From: an uncultured Paracoccaceae bacterium
GTDB taxonomy: Bacteria > Pseudomonadota > Alphaproteobacteria > Rhodobacterales > Rhodobacteraceae
NCBI GenBank assembly: GCA_937924905.1
Contig: CALDUK010000009.1
Coordinates: forward strand, 1 to 64,000
Direction: 5' to 3'
DNA: 64,000 bases
The translations under genes and the position numbers were made by a program. Shown one piece after another: positions 44,046-52,558 of this stretch. The notes below the pieces were generated by a model. The model was not told where the DNA came from, did not search any database, and saw nothing but the letters and a program-made list of their open reading frames with translations. The first letter of the stretch is position 1; every line of letters begins with the position of its first letter.

Positions 44046-44789
44046 ATGAAGACATCTCAATATCACGCCAGATTTGCCGACAGCGCGCCCGACATCGAAG
44101 CGGCCCAACGCCTGCGCCATCAGGCGTTCATCGCCAAGCGCGGCACACCGGCCAGACCCAACCATCGCGAGGTTGACCGTTTTGACGGTATTTGCACCCA
44201 TGTTCTGATCGAAGACCGTGTGACGCACAGCCTTGTCGCAACCTTCCGACTGCTGCCGCTGACCTCGGGCGCGGACATCGCGCAAAGCTATTCCGCCCAG
44301 TATTACGACCTGAACGCGTTGCGGGCCTATGACAAACCCATGGTCGAAATGGGTCGGTTCTGCGTAAGACCGGGCTGCGACGACCCTGATATTTTACGCG
44401 TCGCTTGGGGTGTCGTCACGAAATTCGTCGACAGCGAAGGGGTCGGGTTGCTCTTTGGCTGTTCGTCTTTTCACGGCACCAATGCCGAAGCCTATGCCGA
44501 TGCTTTTGCCATGCTGCGCGATCGTCACCTGGCCCCAAAACGCTGGCTGCCGCGGATCAAGGCCCCGAATGTGGTGCGCTTTGCTCAAAGGTTGCGCGGC
44601 GAGCCGGATCAGAAAACCGCCTTGCGCACGATGCCACCTTTGCTGCGCAGTTATCTGACCATGGGCGGGTGGGTCAGCGATCATGCGGTGATCGACCGTG
44701 ATTTAGACACGCTTCATGTGTTTACCGGGCTCGAAGTCTGTGCGGTGCCCGCCGCGCGGGCGCGGGCGTTGCGCGCTGTCGCGGGCTAA
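44046..44789 (+). CDS. OlsB-like GNAT N-acyltransferase (ornithine-lipid type)
   Basis: The 247-residue protein matches the Acetyltransf_5/OlsB family, which transfers a 3-hydroxyacyl group from ACP to ornithine to give lyso-ornithine lipid. Conserved points are the N-terminal LRHQAFIAKRG helix, VEMGRFCVRPGCDDPDI near residue 99-115, and LLFGCSSFHGTNAEAYADAFAML near 136-158, the acyl-binding region of OlsB relatives. The OlsA O-acyltransferase usually found beside OlsB is not here. A CRP-type palindrome lies 45 bases upstream of the ATG. A related N-acyl amino-acid synthase is an alternative. Confidence 0.75.
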   Translation: MKTSQYHARFADSAPDIEAAQRLRHQAFIAKRGTPARPNHREVDRFDGICTHVLIEDRVTHSLVATFRLLPLTSGADIAQSYSAQYYDLNALRAYDKPMVEMGRFCVRPGCDDPDILRVAWGVVTKFVDSEGVGLLFGCSSFHGTNAEAYADAFAMLRDRHLAPKRWLPRIKAPNVVRFAQRLRGEPDQKTALRTMPPLLRSYLTMGGWVSDHAVIDRDLDTLHVFTGLEVCAVPAARARALRAVAG

Positions 44790-44829
44790 TCCCCTTGACG
44801 GCAAACGGTCCGCTCCGTAGCTGGCAGGC

Positions 44830-46641
44830 ATGGCGCGCGCACCTCTTTTACAATTGTCCGATATTTCGCTTGGCTTTGGCGGCGACCCGGTCTTCGACGA
44901 TCTTGCACTGGTCGTGCAAGGCGGTGACCGGTTGGCTTTGGTCGGGCGGAACGGGTCGGGAAAATCCACGCTTCTCAAAGTGATGGCGGGATTAGTTGAA
45001 CCCGACAAAGGCGCGCGCACCGTGCCGGTGGGCACATCCGTGGGCTATATGGAACAGGACCCGACGATGGAAGGCTGCGCGACGCTGGGCGATTATGCGC
45101 TGCGCGAACTGGGCCCAGCCGAACTGTGGCGGGTCGAAGCAGCGGCCGAAGGGCTAAAACTGAACCTCGACAGCGAACCGGCCAAGGCGTCGGGCGGCGA
45201 AATGCGGCGCGCGGCGTTGGCAAAGGTTATGGCCGAAGCGCCCGAACTGATGCTTTTGGACGAACCCACCAACCATCTGGACATCGAAGCCATCGGCTGG
45301 CTGGAAGCCCGATTGGCGGAGACACGACAGGCCTTTGTGACGATCAGCCACGACCGCGCGTTTCTGAAAGCGCTTGTTCAGGGCACGCTTTGGATTGACC
45401 GGGGCGAAGTGCGCAGGCGCGACGGCAGCTTCGATGGGTTCGAATCCTGGCGTGACGAAACATGGGAAGCCGAAGATCTGGCGCGGCACAAACTGGACCG
45501 CAAGATCAAGGCCGAAGCCCGTTGGGCGGTCGAAGGCATCAGCGCACGGCGAAAACGAAACCAGGGTCGGGTCCGGGCCTTACAGGCGCTTCGGTCGGAA
45601 CGCGCCGGTCATATTAAACGCGAAGGCGCGGCCGCATTGCAGTTCGGGCAAGGGCCCAAGTCGAACCGCAAGGTGATCGAAGCAGTCGGGATATCAAAGC
45701 GTTACGGGTCGCAAGTGATCTGCGATGACTTTTCGCTTCGGATCATGCGCGGCGACCGGCTGGCTTTTGTCGGCCCAAATGGCGTGGGTAAAACAACCTT
45801 GATCGACATGTTGACCGGCGGCGTCGCCCCTGACGACGGCACGGTCACACTGGGCCATTCGGTCGAACTTGCGGTTTTCGATCAGAAACGCGCGGCACTG
45901 GACCCGGACCAATCGCTTTGGGAAAACCTGACCGACGACAAAACCGCCCGCGTGCAAGGCCGCAGCGATCAGGTCATGGTGCGGGGGGAACCGCGCCATG
46001 TGGTGGGGTACCTCAAGGATTTTCTCTTTGACGAAGCGCAGGCGCGCGGTCCGGTGCGCGCCTTGTCAGGTGGCGAAAAGGCACGGCTCTTGCTGGCCAA
46101 GATCATGGCGCGCCCGTCGAATGTCTTGGTCCTAGACGAACCGACCAACGATCTGGACATCGAAACGCTGGATCTGCTGCAAGAAGTTTTGTCAGACTAT
46201 GACGGCACCGTCTTGCTGGTCAGCCACGACCGCGACTTCATCGACCGCGTCGCCACCACAACAGTTGCCTTGGAAGGCAACGGTCAGATCGTGGTCCACG
46301 CGGGCGGCTGGTCGGATTACGCACCAAAACGGCAACTGGTGGCGCAGGCAGGGACGGGGCCTTCAAAATCCACCGCCCCCAAAAAGGAAAAAGCCGACAA
46401 GGCAAAACCTAACGCGCTCAGCTTTACCGAACACCACCGGCTGAAGACGCTGCCAGACGAAATTGAACGCCTTGAACGCGAAATCGCCAAGCTGGAAGAA
46501 CTGCTGGCCGATCCCAGCCTGTTCAAGCGCGAGCCGATCAAGTTCAAAAAGGCGACTGAAGGTTTGGCAGAACGCCAAACGAAACTGTCCGCCGCAGAAG
46601 AAGATTGGCTGACACTTGCGGCGCGGGCCGAAGCCGAATGA
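44830..46641 (+). CDS. ABC-F family ATPase (Uup-like)
   Basis: A soluble protein of 603 residues with two ABC cassettes and no membrane spans. Walker A motifs GRNGSGKST (near 38) and GPNGVGKTT (near 317), and signature motifs ASGGEMRRAAL and LSGGEKARLLL are intact, with Walker B Glu in LLDEPTNHLD and VLDEPTNDLD. The inter-domain linker is shortened, and the C-terminus has an ABC_tran_CTD coiled coil (about 540-600, rich in Glu/Lys), both typical of Uup. Uup binds the ribosome or DNA branch structures. It follows the acyltransferase gene by 40 bases in the same direction. Confidence 0.93.
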   Translation: MARAPLLQLSDISLGFGGDPVFDDLALVVQGGDRLALVGRNGSGKSTLLKVMAGLVEPDKGARTVPVGTSVGYMEQDPTMEGCATLGDYALRELGPAELWRVEAAAEGLKLNLDSEPAKASGGEMRRAALAKVMAEAPELMLLDEPTNHLDIEAIGWLEARLAETRQAFVTISHDRAFLKALVQGTLWIDRGEVRRRDGSFDGFESWRDETWEAEDLARHKLDRKIKAEARWAVEGISARRKRNQGRVRALQALRSERAGHIKREGAAALQFGQGPKSNRKVIEAVGISKRYGSQVICDDFSLRIMRGDRLAFVGPNGVGKTTLIDMLTGGVAPDDGTVTLGHSVELAVFDQKRAALDPDQSLWENLTDDKTARVQGRSDQVMVRGEPRHVVGYLKDFLFDEAQARGPVRALSGGEKARLLLAKIMARPSNVLVLDEPTNDLDIETLDLLQEVLSDYDGTVLLVSHDRDFIDRVATTTVALEGNGQIVVHAGGWSDYAPKRQLVAQAGTGPSKSTAPKKEKADKAKPNALSFTEHHRLKTLPDEIERLEREIAKLEELLADPSLFKREPIKFKKATEGLAERQTKLSAAEEDWLTLAARAEAE

Positions 46642-46652
46642 GCCCTTTGGCG

Positions 46653-47270
46653 TCAGTCTAGCGCAAGCCTTGGCCGATACCCATTCGCCAAAGCAGTCAG
46701 ACTGCTGGGTGGTGTCAGAACGGTGCACTCCCCAACAGGGCGTGGCGCGGGGGTGCCATACCCATCGGCGCCGATCGGATAGGCTTTATCGCCCAGGATC
46801 AGCTTTGGTCCCACGTCCAGGATGACAGCGCCATCGGGCAGGGCGGGCGCAGCCTCTTTGTGGTGCCTTTGTTCAAACCGCCGGGGAATAGCCCGCTCGC
46901 CATGAAGCTTCGTATCCATATCAGCGGCGGGTCCGGTAAACCCGGCGGCGTTGCGATAGGCGTTATACGCACCGCGTCGGCAAAGCGCACAGGGGCGGTG
47001 CCCCGCCGCAAGTGCGACAGCTTCGTCCAGAAAAAACAGCTCGGTATAAGCATTCGGTGCCATGACATCACGGTGCCAGTCCTTCCAGACCAGTGCGCAG
47101 ATAATCCAGGCCTTATGCTTCCAACGCGACCGGCCCAACCGCTGATGGGCGTCGTGCAAAATGCCCCGGTTGCCCATGAACATCCCGCGCGCAGGTGTCG
47201 CTACAATCTGACCCGTCGCCAGAACGCGGTTTTGCAATGGGTCTTGGGGGTTGGGACGGGGACGCATCAT
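46653..47270 (-). CDS. Conserved hypothetical protein with Ada-like CxxC zinc motif
   Basis: A 205-residue cytoplasmic protein. Near residue 90-104 the motif LAAGHRPCALCRRGAYNAYR resembles the PCxxCRP zinc element of the Ada methyl-phosphotriester domain, suggesting a zinc-bound Cys pair. Downstream (about 115-150) is a His/Arg/Glu-rich stretch (HGERAIPRRFEQRHHKEA). No catalytic domain is recognised. The ATG at 47270 begins a tandem ATGATG; the frame continues to 47297 but adds only nine residues. It converges on the ABC-F gene with 11 bases between stops. Its function is unknown. Confidence 0.7.
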   Translation of the reverse strand: MMRPRPNPQDPLQNRVLATGQIVATPARGMFMGNRGILHDAHQRLGRSRWKHKAWIICALVWKDWHRDVMAPNAYTELFFLDEAVALAAGHRPCALCRRGAYNAYRNAAGFTGPAADMDTKLHGERAIPRRFEQRHHKEAAPALPDGAVILDVGPKLILGDKAYPIGADGYGTPAPRPVGECTVLTPPSSLTALANGYRPRLALD

Positions 47271-47306
47271 GCGAACACTTTGGCGCGGCGCCCGCACAGG
47301 GTCGAG

Positions 47307-47340
47307 CGAAAAGAAAAGGCGCCCTAAACGAGCGCCTTTT
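47307..47340 (-). terminator. Terminator of the 55-residue membrane peptide gene
   Basis: On the minus strand, AAAAGGCGC and GCGCCTTTT form a 9-bp stem with a nine-base loop, followed by TTTTCTTTTC. It begins 22 bases past the peptide gene stop. Confidence 0.8.
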
Positions 47341-47362
47341 CAAGTGGCAGATTGAAACCAGG

Positions 47363-47530
47363 TCACGTCGCCTCGTTTTCCAACTTTTGCAACAAACGTG
47401 GAACGCTTTGAAAGCCAAGCGCAATCATCGTCAGCGCAGCAAGCAGTGGAAACACACCGCCTACACCGTAAACGAAAGACGCCAGGGTGATCCCGGCCGC
47501 AACAAACAAAACAAAAATACTAGCTATCAT
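47363..47530 (-). CDS. 55-residue two-span membrane peptide
   Basis: The frame MIASIFVLFVAAGITLASF (first half) then VYGVGGVFPLLAALTMIALG ends in QSVPRLLQKLENEAT. Two hydrophobic spans at about residues 3-20 and 22-41 are joined by a Gly-rich turn, with a charged amphipathic tail. An AAGGTG ribosome site lies six bases before the ATG, and an intrinsic terminator follows the stop, so it looks like a complete one-gene unit. I do not recognise the family. It is too short for many gene callers. Confidence 0.7.
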   Translation of the reverse strand: MIASIFVLFVAAGITLASFVYGVGGVFPLLAALTMIALGFQSVPRLLQKLENEAT

Positions 47531-47780
47531 TTTACGCACCTTTGGTCACTCACACAAATTTACCCTACGTAAAGAATATGCCGATTCTGTAGAAATCATC
47601 GGGCAGGTTTGAAAAAATGACAGGCCATGTGGCAATTTGGATGAAATGCATGGGGTATTTATATACCGTATTTGTAATGCGCGGAAATACAACGATTATT
47701 TGTCGCCCATGGCGCTTGACTGGCGGCTGGAAATGCTTAGAAACCGCCCATCGGATTAACTCCTGAGACAGGAATATGAC
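47531..47780 (+). promoter_or_regulatory. Intergenic region with rplM promoter and palindromes
   Basis: A 250-base AT-rich region. A sigma-70 promoter for rplM reads TTGACT (47716-47721), 16 bases, TAGAAA (47738-47743). Two dyads were noted: TTTAC-N5-GTAAA near 47560-47574 and GGTAT-N4-ATACC at 47654-47667. A minus-strand copy of TTGCCACAT lies at 47627-47635. Confidence 0.55.
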
Positions 47781-48239
47781 ATGAAGACGTTCTCAGCGAC
47801 GCCTGCGGACATCGACAAGAAGTGGATCCTGATCGACGCCGAAGGTGTCGTTCTGGGCCGTTTGGCGTCGATTGTGGCCATGCGTCTGCGCGGCAAACAC
47901 AAGGCAACATTCACACCCCATATGGACATGGGCGACAATGTTATCGTGATCAATGCTGACAAGATTCAGCTGACGGGCAACAAGCGGGACAAGCCGAATT
48001 ACTGGCACACCGGCTATCCGGGCGGCATCAAATCGCGCACGACGGGCGCTATTCTGGAAGGCGCGCACCCCGAGCGTGTCGTGACACAGGCCGTCAAGCG
48101 CATGCTGCCGGGCAACAGCCTGGCTCGCAAGCAAATGACAAATCTGCGCGTTTATGCCGGAACAGATCATCCGCATGAAGCGCAGGACCCGACCGTTCTG
48201 GACGTGAAGTCCATGAACAAAAAGAACACACGGAGCTGA
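47781..48239 (+). CDS. rplM: 50S ribosomal protein L13
   Basis: L13 is an early assembly protein of the large subunit. The 152 residues match the family: [21 protein letters not shown] at the N-terminus, [28 protein letters not shown] and the [23 protein letters not shown] segment, with [13 protein letters not shown] near the C-terminus. An AGGAA ribosome site precedes the ATG. It is cotranscribed with rpsI, the universal pairing, with five bases between. Confidence 0.98.
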   Translation: MKTFSATPADIDKKWILIDAEGVVLGRLASIVAMRLRGKHKATFTPHMDMGDNVIVINADKIQLTGNKRDKPNYWHTGYPGGIKSRTTGAILEGAHPERVVTQAVKRMLPGNSLARKQMTNLRVYAGTDHPHEAQDPTVLDVKSMNKKNTRS

Positions 48240-48244
48240 CGCAG

Positions 48245-48763
48245 ATGGCAGATGAAGTGAAAACACTGGACGACCTGAAAGAGGTTGTAGGTGAAACCGC
48301 CGCTGCTCCGGCCGAGGCCGCAGTCGAGGCACCCGTGACAGAACCCATGGTAACCCGCGAACCTCAGCGCGACGATCTGGGCCGGTCTTATGCAACCGGC
48401 AAACGGAAAGACGCGGTCGCCCGTGTCTGGATCAAGCCCGGTTCGGGCAAGGTCACCGTGAACGGCAAGGAAATGCCCGTCTATTTCGCGCGCCCGGTGT
48501 TGCAGATGATCCTGCGCCAGCCGTTTCAGGTTGCCGGTGTGGATGGTCAGTTCGACGTCACTGCAACGGTCAAGGGCGGTGGCCTGTCCGGTCAGGCAGG
48601 CGCTGTAAAGCACGGCATTTCAAAAGCACTTCAGCTTTACGACCCGTCGCTGCGCGGCGCGTTGAAAGCCGCCGGCTTCCTGACCCGCGACAGCCGCGTC
48701 GTGGAACGGAAGAAATACGGCAAGGCAAAAGCTCGGAAAAGCTTCCAGTTCTCGAAACGCTGA
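48245..48763 (+). CDS. rpsI: 30S ribosomal protein S9
   Basis: The 172-residue S9 has an alphaproteobacterial-style N-terminal extension of about 45 residues rich in Ala and Glu, ahead of the core that begins [19 protein letters not shown]. The [19 protein letters not shown] and [24 protein letters not shown] regions (cited as landmarks [10 protein letters not shown] and [10 protein letters not shown]) complete the family signature, and the C-terminal KR tail reaches the P-site tRNA. A strong terminator follows. Confidence 0.98.
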   Translation: MADEVKTLDDLKEVVGETAAAPAEAAVEAPVTEPMVTREPQRDDLGRSYATGKRKDAVARVWIKPGSGKVTVNGKEMPVYFARPVLQMILRQPFQVAGVDGQFDVTATVKGGGLSGQAGAVKHGISKALQLYDPSLRGALKAAGFLTRDSRVVERKKYGKAKARKSFQFSKR

Positions 48764-48780
48764 TCTTTTCAAAATTCTGG

Positions 48781-48814
48781 AAAAGGCCCTGCTGCGTGCG
48801 GGGCCTTTTCTTTT
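48781..48814 (+). terminator. Terminator of rplM-rpsI
   Basis: AAAAGGCCC / GGGCCTTTT stem with an 11-base loop followed by CTTTT, starting 18 bases past the rpsI stop codon. Confidence 0.88.
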
Positions 48815-48862
48815 GCGGATATGCCCGCTTGACCTGAACGCGTTCCGGTCCATAACCAAGCC

Positions 48863-49093
48863 ATGGCTCTCAGTTACAAATCCCGTCGCCGCTGGTCTTT
48901 GGTTATTCTGCTTGTCGGGTTGCCCGCGTATATCGTGGCCGCCGTCACAGTGCTGAACTGGCTGGACCGACCACCGCTTTGGGCGGAACTTCTGGTGTAT
49001 ATTGTATTGGGTGTGATCTGGGCCCTGCCGTTCAAGGCGGTGTTCAAAGGGGTCGGCAAGGCGGATCCTGATGCGGAAAAACCGAACGGCTGA
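48863..49093 (+). CDS. DUF2842 family membrane protein
   Basis: A 76-residue protein with two membrane spans at about 12-31 and 40-58 and a basic N-terminus (MALSYKSRRRW). Its start and the LVGLPAYIVAAVTVL helix match the DUF2842 family as I recall it, a small alphaproteobacterial family. The C-terminal tail is charged. It lies after the rplM-rpsI terminator and converges on hisA, with 22 bases between stops. Function unknown. Confidence 0.85.
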   Translation: MALSYKSRRRWSLVILLVGLPAYIVAAVTVLNWLDRPPLWAELLVYIVLGVIWALPFKAVFKGVGKADPDAEKPNG

Positions 49094-49115
49094 CATGCCA
49101 CCCCGGCGGGAAGGG

Positions 49116-49835
49116 TCAGGCCTTAAGCCGCGCCAAAGCATCCGTCAGATCGATGGCCCCATCATATAGCGCACGGCCTGAAATCGCGCCCGAGATGACG
49201 CCGGTGTCTTTCAGGCGCATAAGATCGTCCATCGAAGACACACCGCCCGACGCGATGATCGGAACTGACACGGCACGCGCCAAAATCTCGGTCGCGGCAA
49301 TGTTCGGGCCGCCCATCGCCCCGTCGCGGTCAATATCGGTGTAAATGATGGCCGCGATGCCCGCGTCTTCGAAAGCACGCGCCAGATCGGTGACGGTCAT
49401 ATCGGTGTCTTCGGCCCAGCCTCGCGTCGCGACGTTGCCCCCCCGCGCATCAAGGCCAACGGCCACCTGTCCGGGAAACGCACGCGCTGCCTCGCGCACA
49501 AGATCGGGGTCTTCGACCGCGACCGTCCCAAGGATCACCCGCGCCAGCCCTTTGGACAGCCAGGCCTCAATCGTCGCCATATCGCGAATGCCGCCGCCCA
49601 ACTGGGCCGGAATAGACAAGTTGCGCAGAATACGCTCGACCGCGCCCGCGTTCACAGGTTCACCGGCAAAAGCACCGTTCAGATCGACGATATGCAACCA
49701 TTCGGCCCCGGCCGCCTGAAAAGACGCCGCTTGCGCGCCCGGGTCGTCACTAAAAACCGTGGCCGCTTCCATTTCACCTTTCAGAAGGCGCACACATTGT
49801 CCGTCTTTCAGATCAATCGCGGGGTAGAGGATCAT
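49116..49835 (-). CDS. hisA: Phosphoribosylformimino-AICAR ribotide isomerase (HisA or HisA-like)
   Basis: HisA catalyses the Amadori rearrangement in histidine biosynthesis. The 239 residues form a beta/alpha barrel: [15 protein letters not shown] with the first catalytic Asp at 8, [16 protein letters not shown] near 45, QLGGGIRD near 79, and [14 protein letters not shown] near 163 with the second catalytic Asp, then IIASGGVSS. The ATG at 49835 gives the family start. It lies near no other his gene except hisD 2.7 kb away. A phosphate-binding pattern in both halves supports activity. Confidence 0.95.
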   Translation of the reverse strand: MILYPAIDLKDGQCVRLLKGEMEAATVFSDDPGAQAASFQAAGAEWLHIVDLNGAFAGEPVNAGAVERILRNLSIPAQLGGGIRDMATIEAWLSKGLARVILGTVAVEDPDLVREAARAFPGQVAVGLDARGGNVATRGWAEDTDMTVTDLARAFEDAGIAAIIYTDIDRDGAMGGPNIAATEILARAVSVPIIASGGVSSMDDLMRLKDTGVISGAISGRALYDGAIDLTDALARLKA

Positions 49836-49984
49836 CGCCTGCTGTCCTTGTTCTAGCCCGCGTCTCTTGCCGGGCGGCGGCGCAAACGGCAAGTGGGTTT
49901 TTCGCCGTCGTCCCGCCACGTCATGCTTGCCTGACGCAGCCGTCGTCGGCCAGACTTCTCACAGTTTCTATGGGAGGACACAGA

Positions 49985-50374
49985 ATGAAAGCGTACCGTT
50001 GGATCGCCGCAATGGCGATGTGTGTGACCACGCCAGCTTGGGCTGACCCGGTTCTGGGTACCTATCAGACCCAGCCCGGGGATACCGGAAATTACGCCCA
50101 TGTCGAAATGTTCCAATGCGACGCCAGTATTTGCGGTGTCATCCGCAAAGCATTCGATGGATCAGGTCAGCAGATCGAAAGCGACACGATTGGCACACGC
50201 ATGATCTGGAACATGCAGGCGCAAGGCAACGGCAAATATACCAAAGGCAAGATCTGGGCGCCCGACCGCGACAAAACCTATAACTCGAAGATGGAACTCA
50301 GCGGCAACACGCTGAAGGTTTCGGGCTGTGTGCTGGGCATTTGCCGGGGTCAGACATGGAAACGCGTGAACTGA
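49985..50374 (+). CDS. DUF2147 secreted protein
   Basis: A 129-residue protein with a signal peptide cleaved after about residue 20 (ending TPAWA-DP). The mature part is a small beta-barrel of the DUF2147 family: VLGTYQTQPGDTGNYAHVEMFQC, WKRV at the end and the GKIWAPDRDKTYNSKMEL segment. Four Cys in two CxxxC-like pairs (CDASIC, GCVLGIC) may form disulfides in the periplasm. The ATG at 49985 is chosen for the signal peptide. A terminator follows. Function unknown. Confidence 0.88.
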   Translation: MKAYRWIAAMAMCVTTPAWADPVLGTYQTQPGDTGNYAHVEMFQCDASICGVIRKAFDGSGQQIESDTIGTRMIWNMQAQGNGKYTKGKIWAPDRDKTYNSKMELSGNTLKVSGCVLGICRGQTWKRVN

Positions 50375-50397
50375 CGCCGCGCATTGCCCGCTGAACG

Positions 50398-50427
50398 GAC
50401 CCATGCCATCTGGTGTGGGTCTTTTTT
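50398..50427 (+). terminator. Terminator of the DUF2147 gene
   Basis: GACCCA / TGGGTC stem with a 12-base loop followed by TTTTTT, 23 bases past the stop codon. It sits just before the tRNA-Thr 3-prime end on the other strand. Confidence 0.75.
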
Positions 50428-50437
50428 ATGGCTGGGC

Positions 50438-50512
<75 letters not shown>

Positions 50513-50596
50513 GCGCTGGCGGGCGGGATACTGTCAAAGCCTGGTTCTTGCAAGCGTAAACTGGACGGTTTTCCGCGCCTGCTGTAGGGAAGGCGC

Positions 50597-50743
50597 ATGA
50601 GCAGGAAACCCAAAGCCACCGGCAAGGGCGCGGAAGATCGCGAAGCGCGTTTGAAAGCCGCGCTGAAAGCGAATCTTGGCCGCCGCAAGGCACAAGCCAA
50701 CGTACGGGGCACGGGTAAAACAAAGAACGAAAAGGCAGGCTGA
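50597..50743 (+). CDS. Small basic protein of 48 residues before murA
   Basis: The frame [18 protein letters not shown] then [20 protein letters not shown] and a KTKNEKAG tail is strongly basic and helical. A GGGAAGG ribosome site precedes the ATG. Its TGA overlaps the murA ATG by one base (TGATG), so translation is coupled, which supports it as a real gene. Small proteins like this are familiar upstream of murA in Rhodobacteraceae, but I cannot assign a function. RNA or nucleoid contact is possible given its charge. Confidence 0.68.
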   Translation: MSRKPKATGKGAEDREARLKAALKANLGRRKAQANVRGTGKTKNEKAG

Positions 50744-52011
50744 TGGATTCGATAGTGGTGACAGGCGGCAATGCCTTGAGTGGTCAAATTCCTATTGCGG
50801 GGGCGAAAAACGCGTGTCTCGCGCTGATGCCTGCGACCCTTTTGACAGAAGAGCCTCTGACGCTGATGAACGCGCCGCGCCTGTCTGACATCAAAACGAT
50901 GACCGCGCTTTTGCAATCGCTGGGCGCCGAGGTGCAAAGTCTGCAAGAAGGCCGCGTGATCGCGATGTCGTCGCTTGGCCCAATATCCACAACGGCTGAC
51001 TATGACATTGTGCGCAAAATGCGGGCCTCCAACCTGGTGCTTGGCCCTTTGCTGGCGCGCGAAGGTCATGCGATTGTGTCACTGCCGGGCGGCTGCGCGA
51101 TTGGCGCGCGCCCCATGGACATTCACACAACAGCGCTGGAAGCGATGGGGGCGGAGATTGAGTTGCGCGATGGCTATCTGCACGCCACAGCGCCGGGTGG
51201 ACTGAAAGGGGCAAAGATCGCCTTTCGTTTCGCCAGTGTTGGCGCGACCGAAAACATTATGATGGCCGCAACGTTGGCAAAAGGCACAACGGTCATCGAA
51301 AACGCCGCGCGCGAACCTGAAATTGTCGATCTGGCCGCTTGTCTCGCCAAGATGGGCGCGCAAATTGACGGCGCGGGCAGTTCGACCATCACCATTCAAG
51401 GCGTCGACCGTCTGGGTGGCGCGACCCATGCGGTTGTCACCGACCGGATCGAACTGGGCACCTATATGCTGGCACCTGCCATCTGCGGGGGCGAGGTGGA
51501 ATGCATCGGCGGGCGGTTGGATCTTGTTCAGTCCTTTGCCGAAAAGCTGGATGCGGCTGGCATTGCCGTCGAAGAAACCGCCGCTGGCCTGAAGGTCGCG
51601 CGCAAAAATGGGCGCACCAGCGCCATCGACGTCTCGACCCAACCGTTCCCCGGGTTTCCGACCGATTTACAGGCGCAGATGATGGCGCTGATGTGCACCG
51701 CTGACGGTGTCAGCCATCTGGAAGAAACCATTTTTGAGAACCGCTTTATGCACGCGCCCGAACTGCTGCGCATGGGCGCGGATGTCGAAGTGCACGGTGG
51801 CACAGCCACGGTGACTGGTGTTGAACGCTTGAAAGGCGCACCGGTCATGGCGACTGATTTGCGCGCCAGTGTCTCGCTTATCCTTGCCGGGCTGGCGGCC
51901 GAGGGCGACACGGTCGTGAACCGGGTCTATCATCTGGACCGTGGCTACGAGCATGTCGAAGAAAAGTTGCGCGCCGTAGGCGCCAAGATTGAACGGGTTC
52001 CGGGGGCATGA
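50743..52011 (+). CDS. murA: UDP-N-acetylglucosamine 1-carboxyvinyltransferase
   Basis: MurA makes the first committed step of peptidoglycan synthesis by adding enolpyruvate to UDP-GlcNAc. The 422 residues carry the fosfomycin-reactive catalytic Cys in [15 protein letters not shown] near residue 116, plus [17 protein letters not shown] near 20, [16 protein letters not shown] near 160 and the [16 protein letters not shown] loop near 305. It is coupled to the preceding 48-codon gene and overlaps DUF2948 by four bases. Confidence 0.98.
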   Translation: MDSIVVTGGNALSGQIPIAGAKNACLALMPATLLTEEPLTLMNAPRLSDIKTMTALLQSLGAEVQSLQEGRVIAMSSLGPISTTADYDIVRKMRASNLVLGPLLAREGHAIVSLPGGCAIGARPMDIHTTALEAMGAEIELRDGYLHATAPGGLKGAKIAFRFASVGATENIMMAATLAKGTTVIENAAREPEIVDLAACLAKMGAQIDGAGSSTITIQGVDRLGGATHAVVTDRIELGTYMLAPAICGGEVECIGGRLDLVQSFAEKLDAAGIAVEETAAGLKVARKNGRTSAIDVSTQPFPGFPTDLQAQMMALMCTADGVSHLEETIFENRFMHAPELLRMGADVEVHGGTATVTGVERLKGAPVMATDLRASVSLILAGLAAEGDTVVNRVYHLDRGYEHVEEKLRAVGAKIERVPGA

Positions 52012-52487
52012 CGGAAGACGCCAGATTTGAAGACGGGGCCGAACGCCCCTTGCGGTTGAAAGCCGAGGATGGCGAAGACGTCTCGGTCCTGTCGGCGCTT
52101 GTTCAGGATGCGGTTCTGCCCGCCAATGAAATGCGCCGCGAACAGTCCAGGCGCAGGTTTTCCTGCCTGCTCAACCGGTTCCGCTGGGAAGACAAAGCCG
52201 TCGCCGAGCGCCGGGGGCGTGGCTTCGAACGCGTGCAGTCGGTCCTGGTCATCGACGACGTGCAAGCCGTGCGGCACCAGGGGATCGATGCGCGCGACAG
52301 CGACACTGTCCTGTCGCTTCTTGGCCTGACATTCACGCCAGGCAACGATGGCGCGGGCACCTTGATACTGAATTTTGCAGGCGACGGCGCGATTGCGCTT
52401 GAGGTTGAAGCCGTCAATCTGACATTGCAGGACGTCACCCGCCCGTATCTGGCCCCGTCCGGCAAAGCCCCGTCGCATCCGGCCTAG
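52008..52487 (+). CDS. DUF2948 family protein
   Basis: A 159-residue cytoplasmic protein of DUF2948, a mostly alphaproteobacterial family found between murA and hisD. Visible conserved parts are [21 protein letters not shown] near 16-36, [12 protein letters not shown] near 51 and [11 protein letters not shown] near 100, with an acidic beta-strand end ([17 protein letters not shown]). Its start overlaps the murA stop, and hisD follows after 71 bases. Function is unknown, but the linkage suggests a shared operon rather than a shared pathway. Confidence 0.9.
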   Translation: MTEDARFEDGAERPLRLKAEDGEDVSVLSALVQDAVLPANEMRREQSRRRFSCLLNRFRWEDKAVAERRGRGFERVQSVLVIDDVQAVRHQGIDARDSDTVLSLLGLTFTPGNDGAGTLILNFAGDGAIALEVEAVNLTLQDVTRPYLAPSGKAPSHPA

Positions 52488-52558
52488 AAGCACGCGCAGG
52501 CTTGTTCTTGAGACGCCTGCCGTAGGGCAGTAAACCGCTGCGAAAGGGACCCTGTAAG

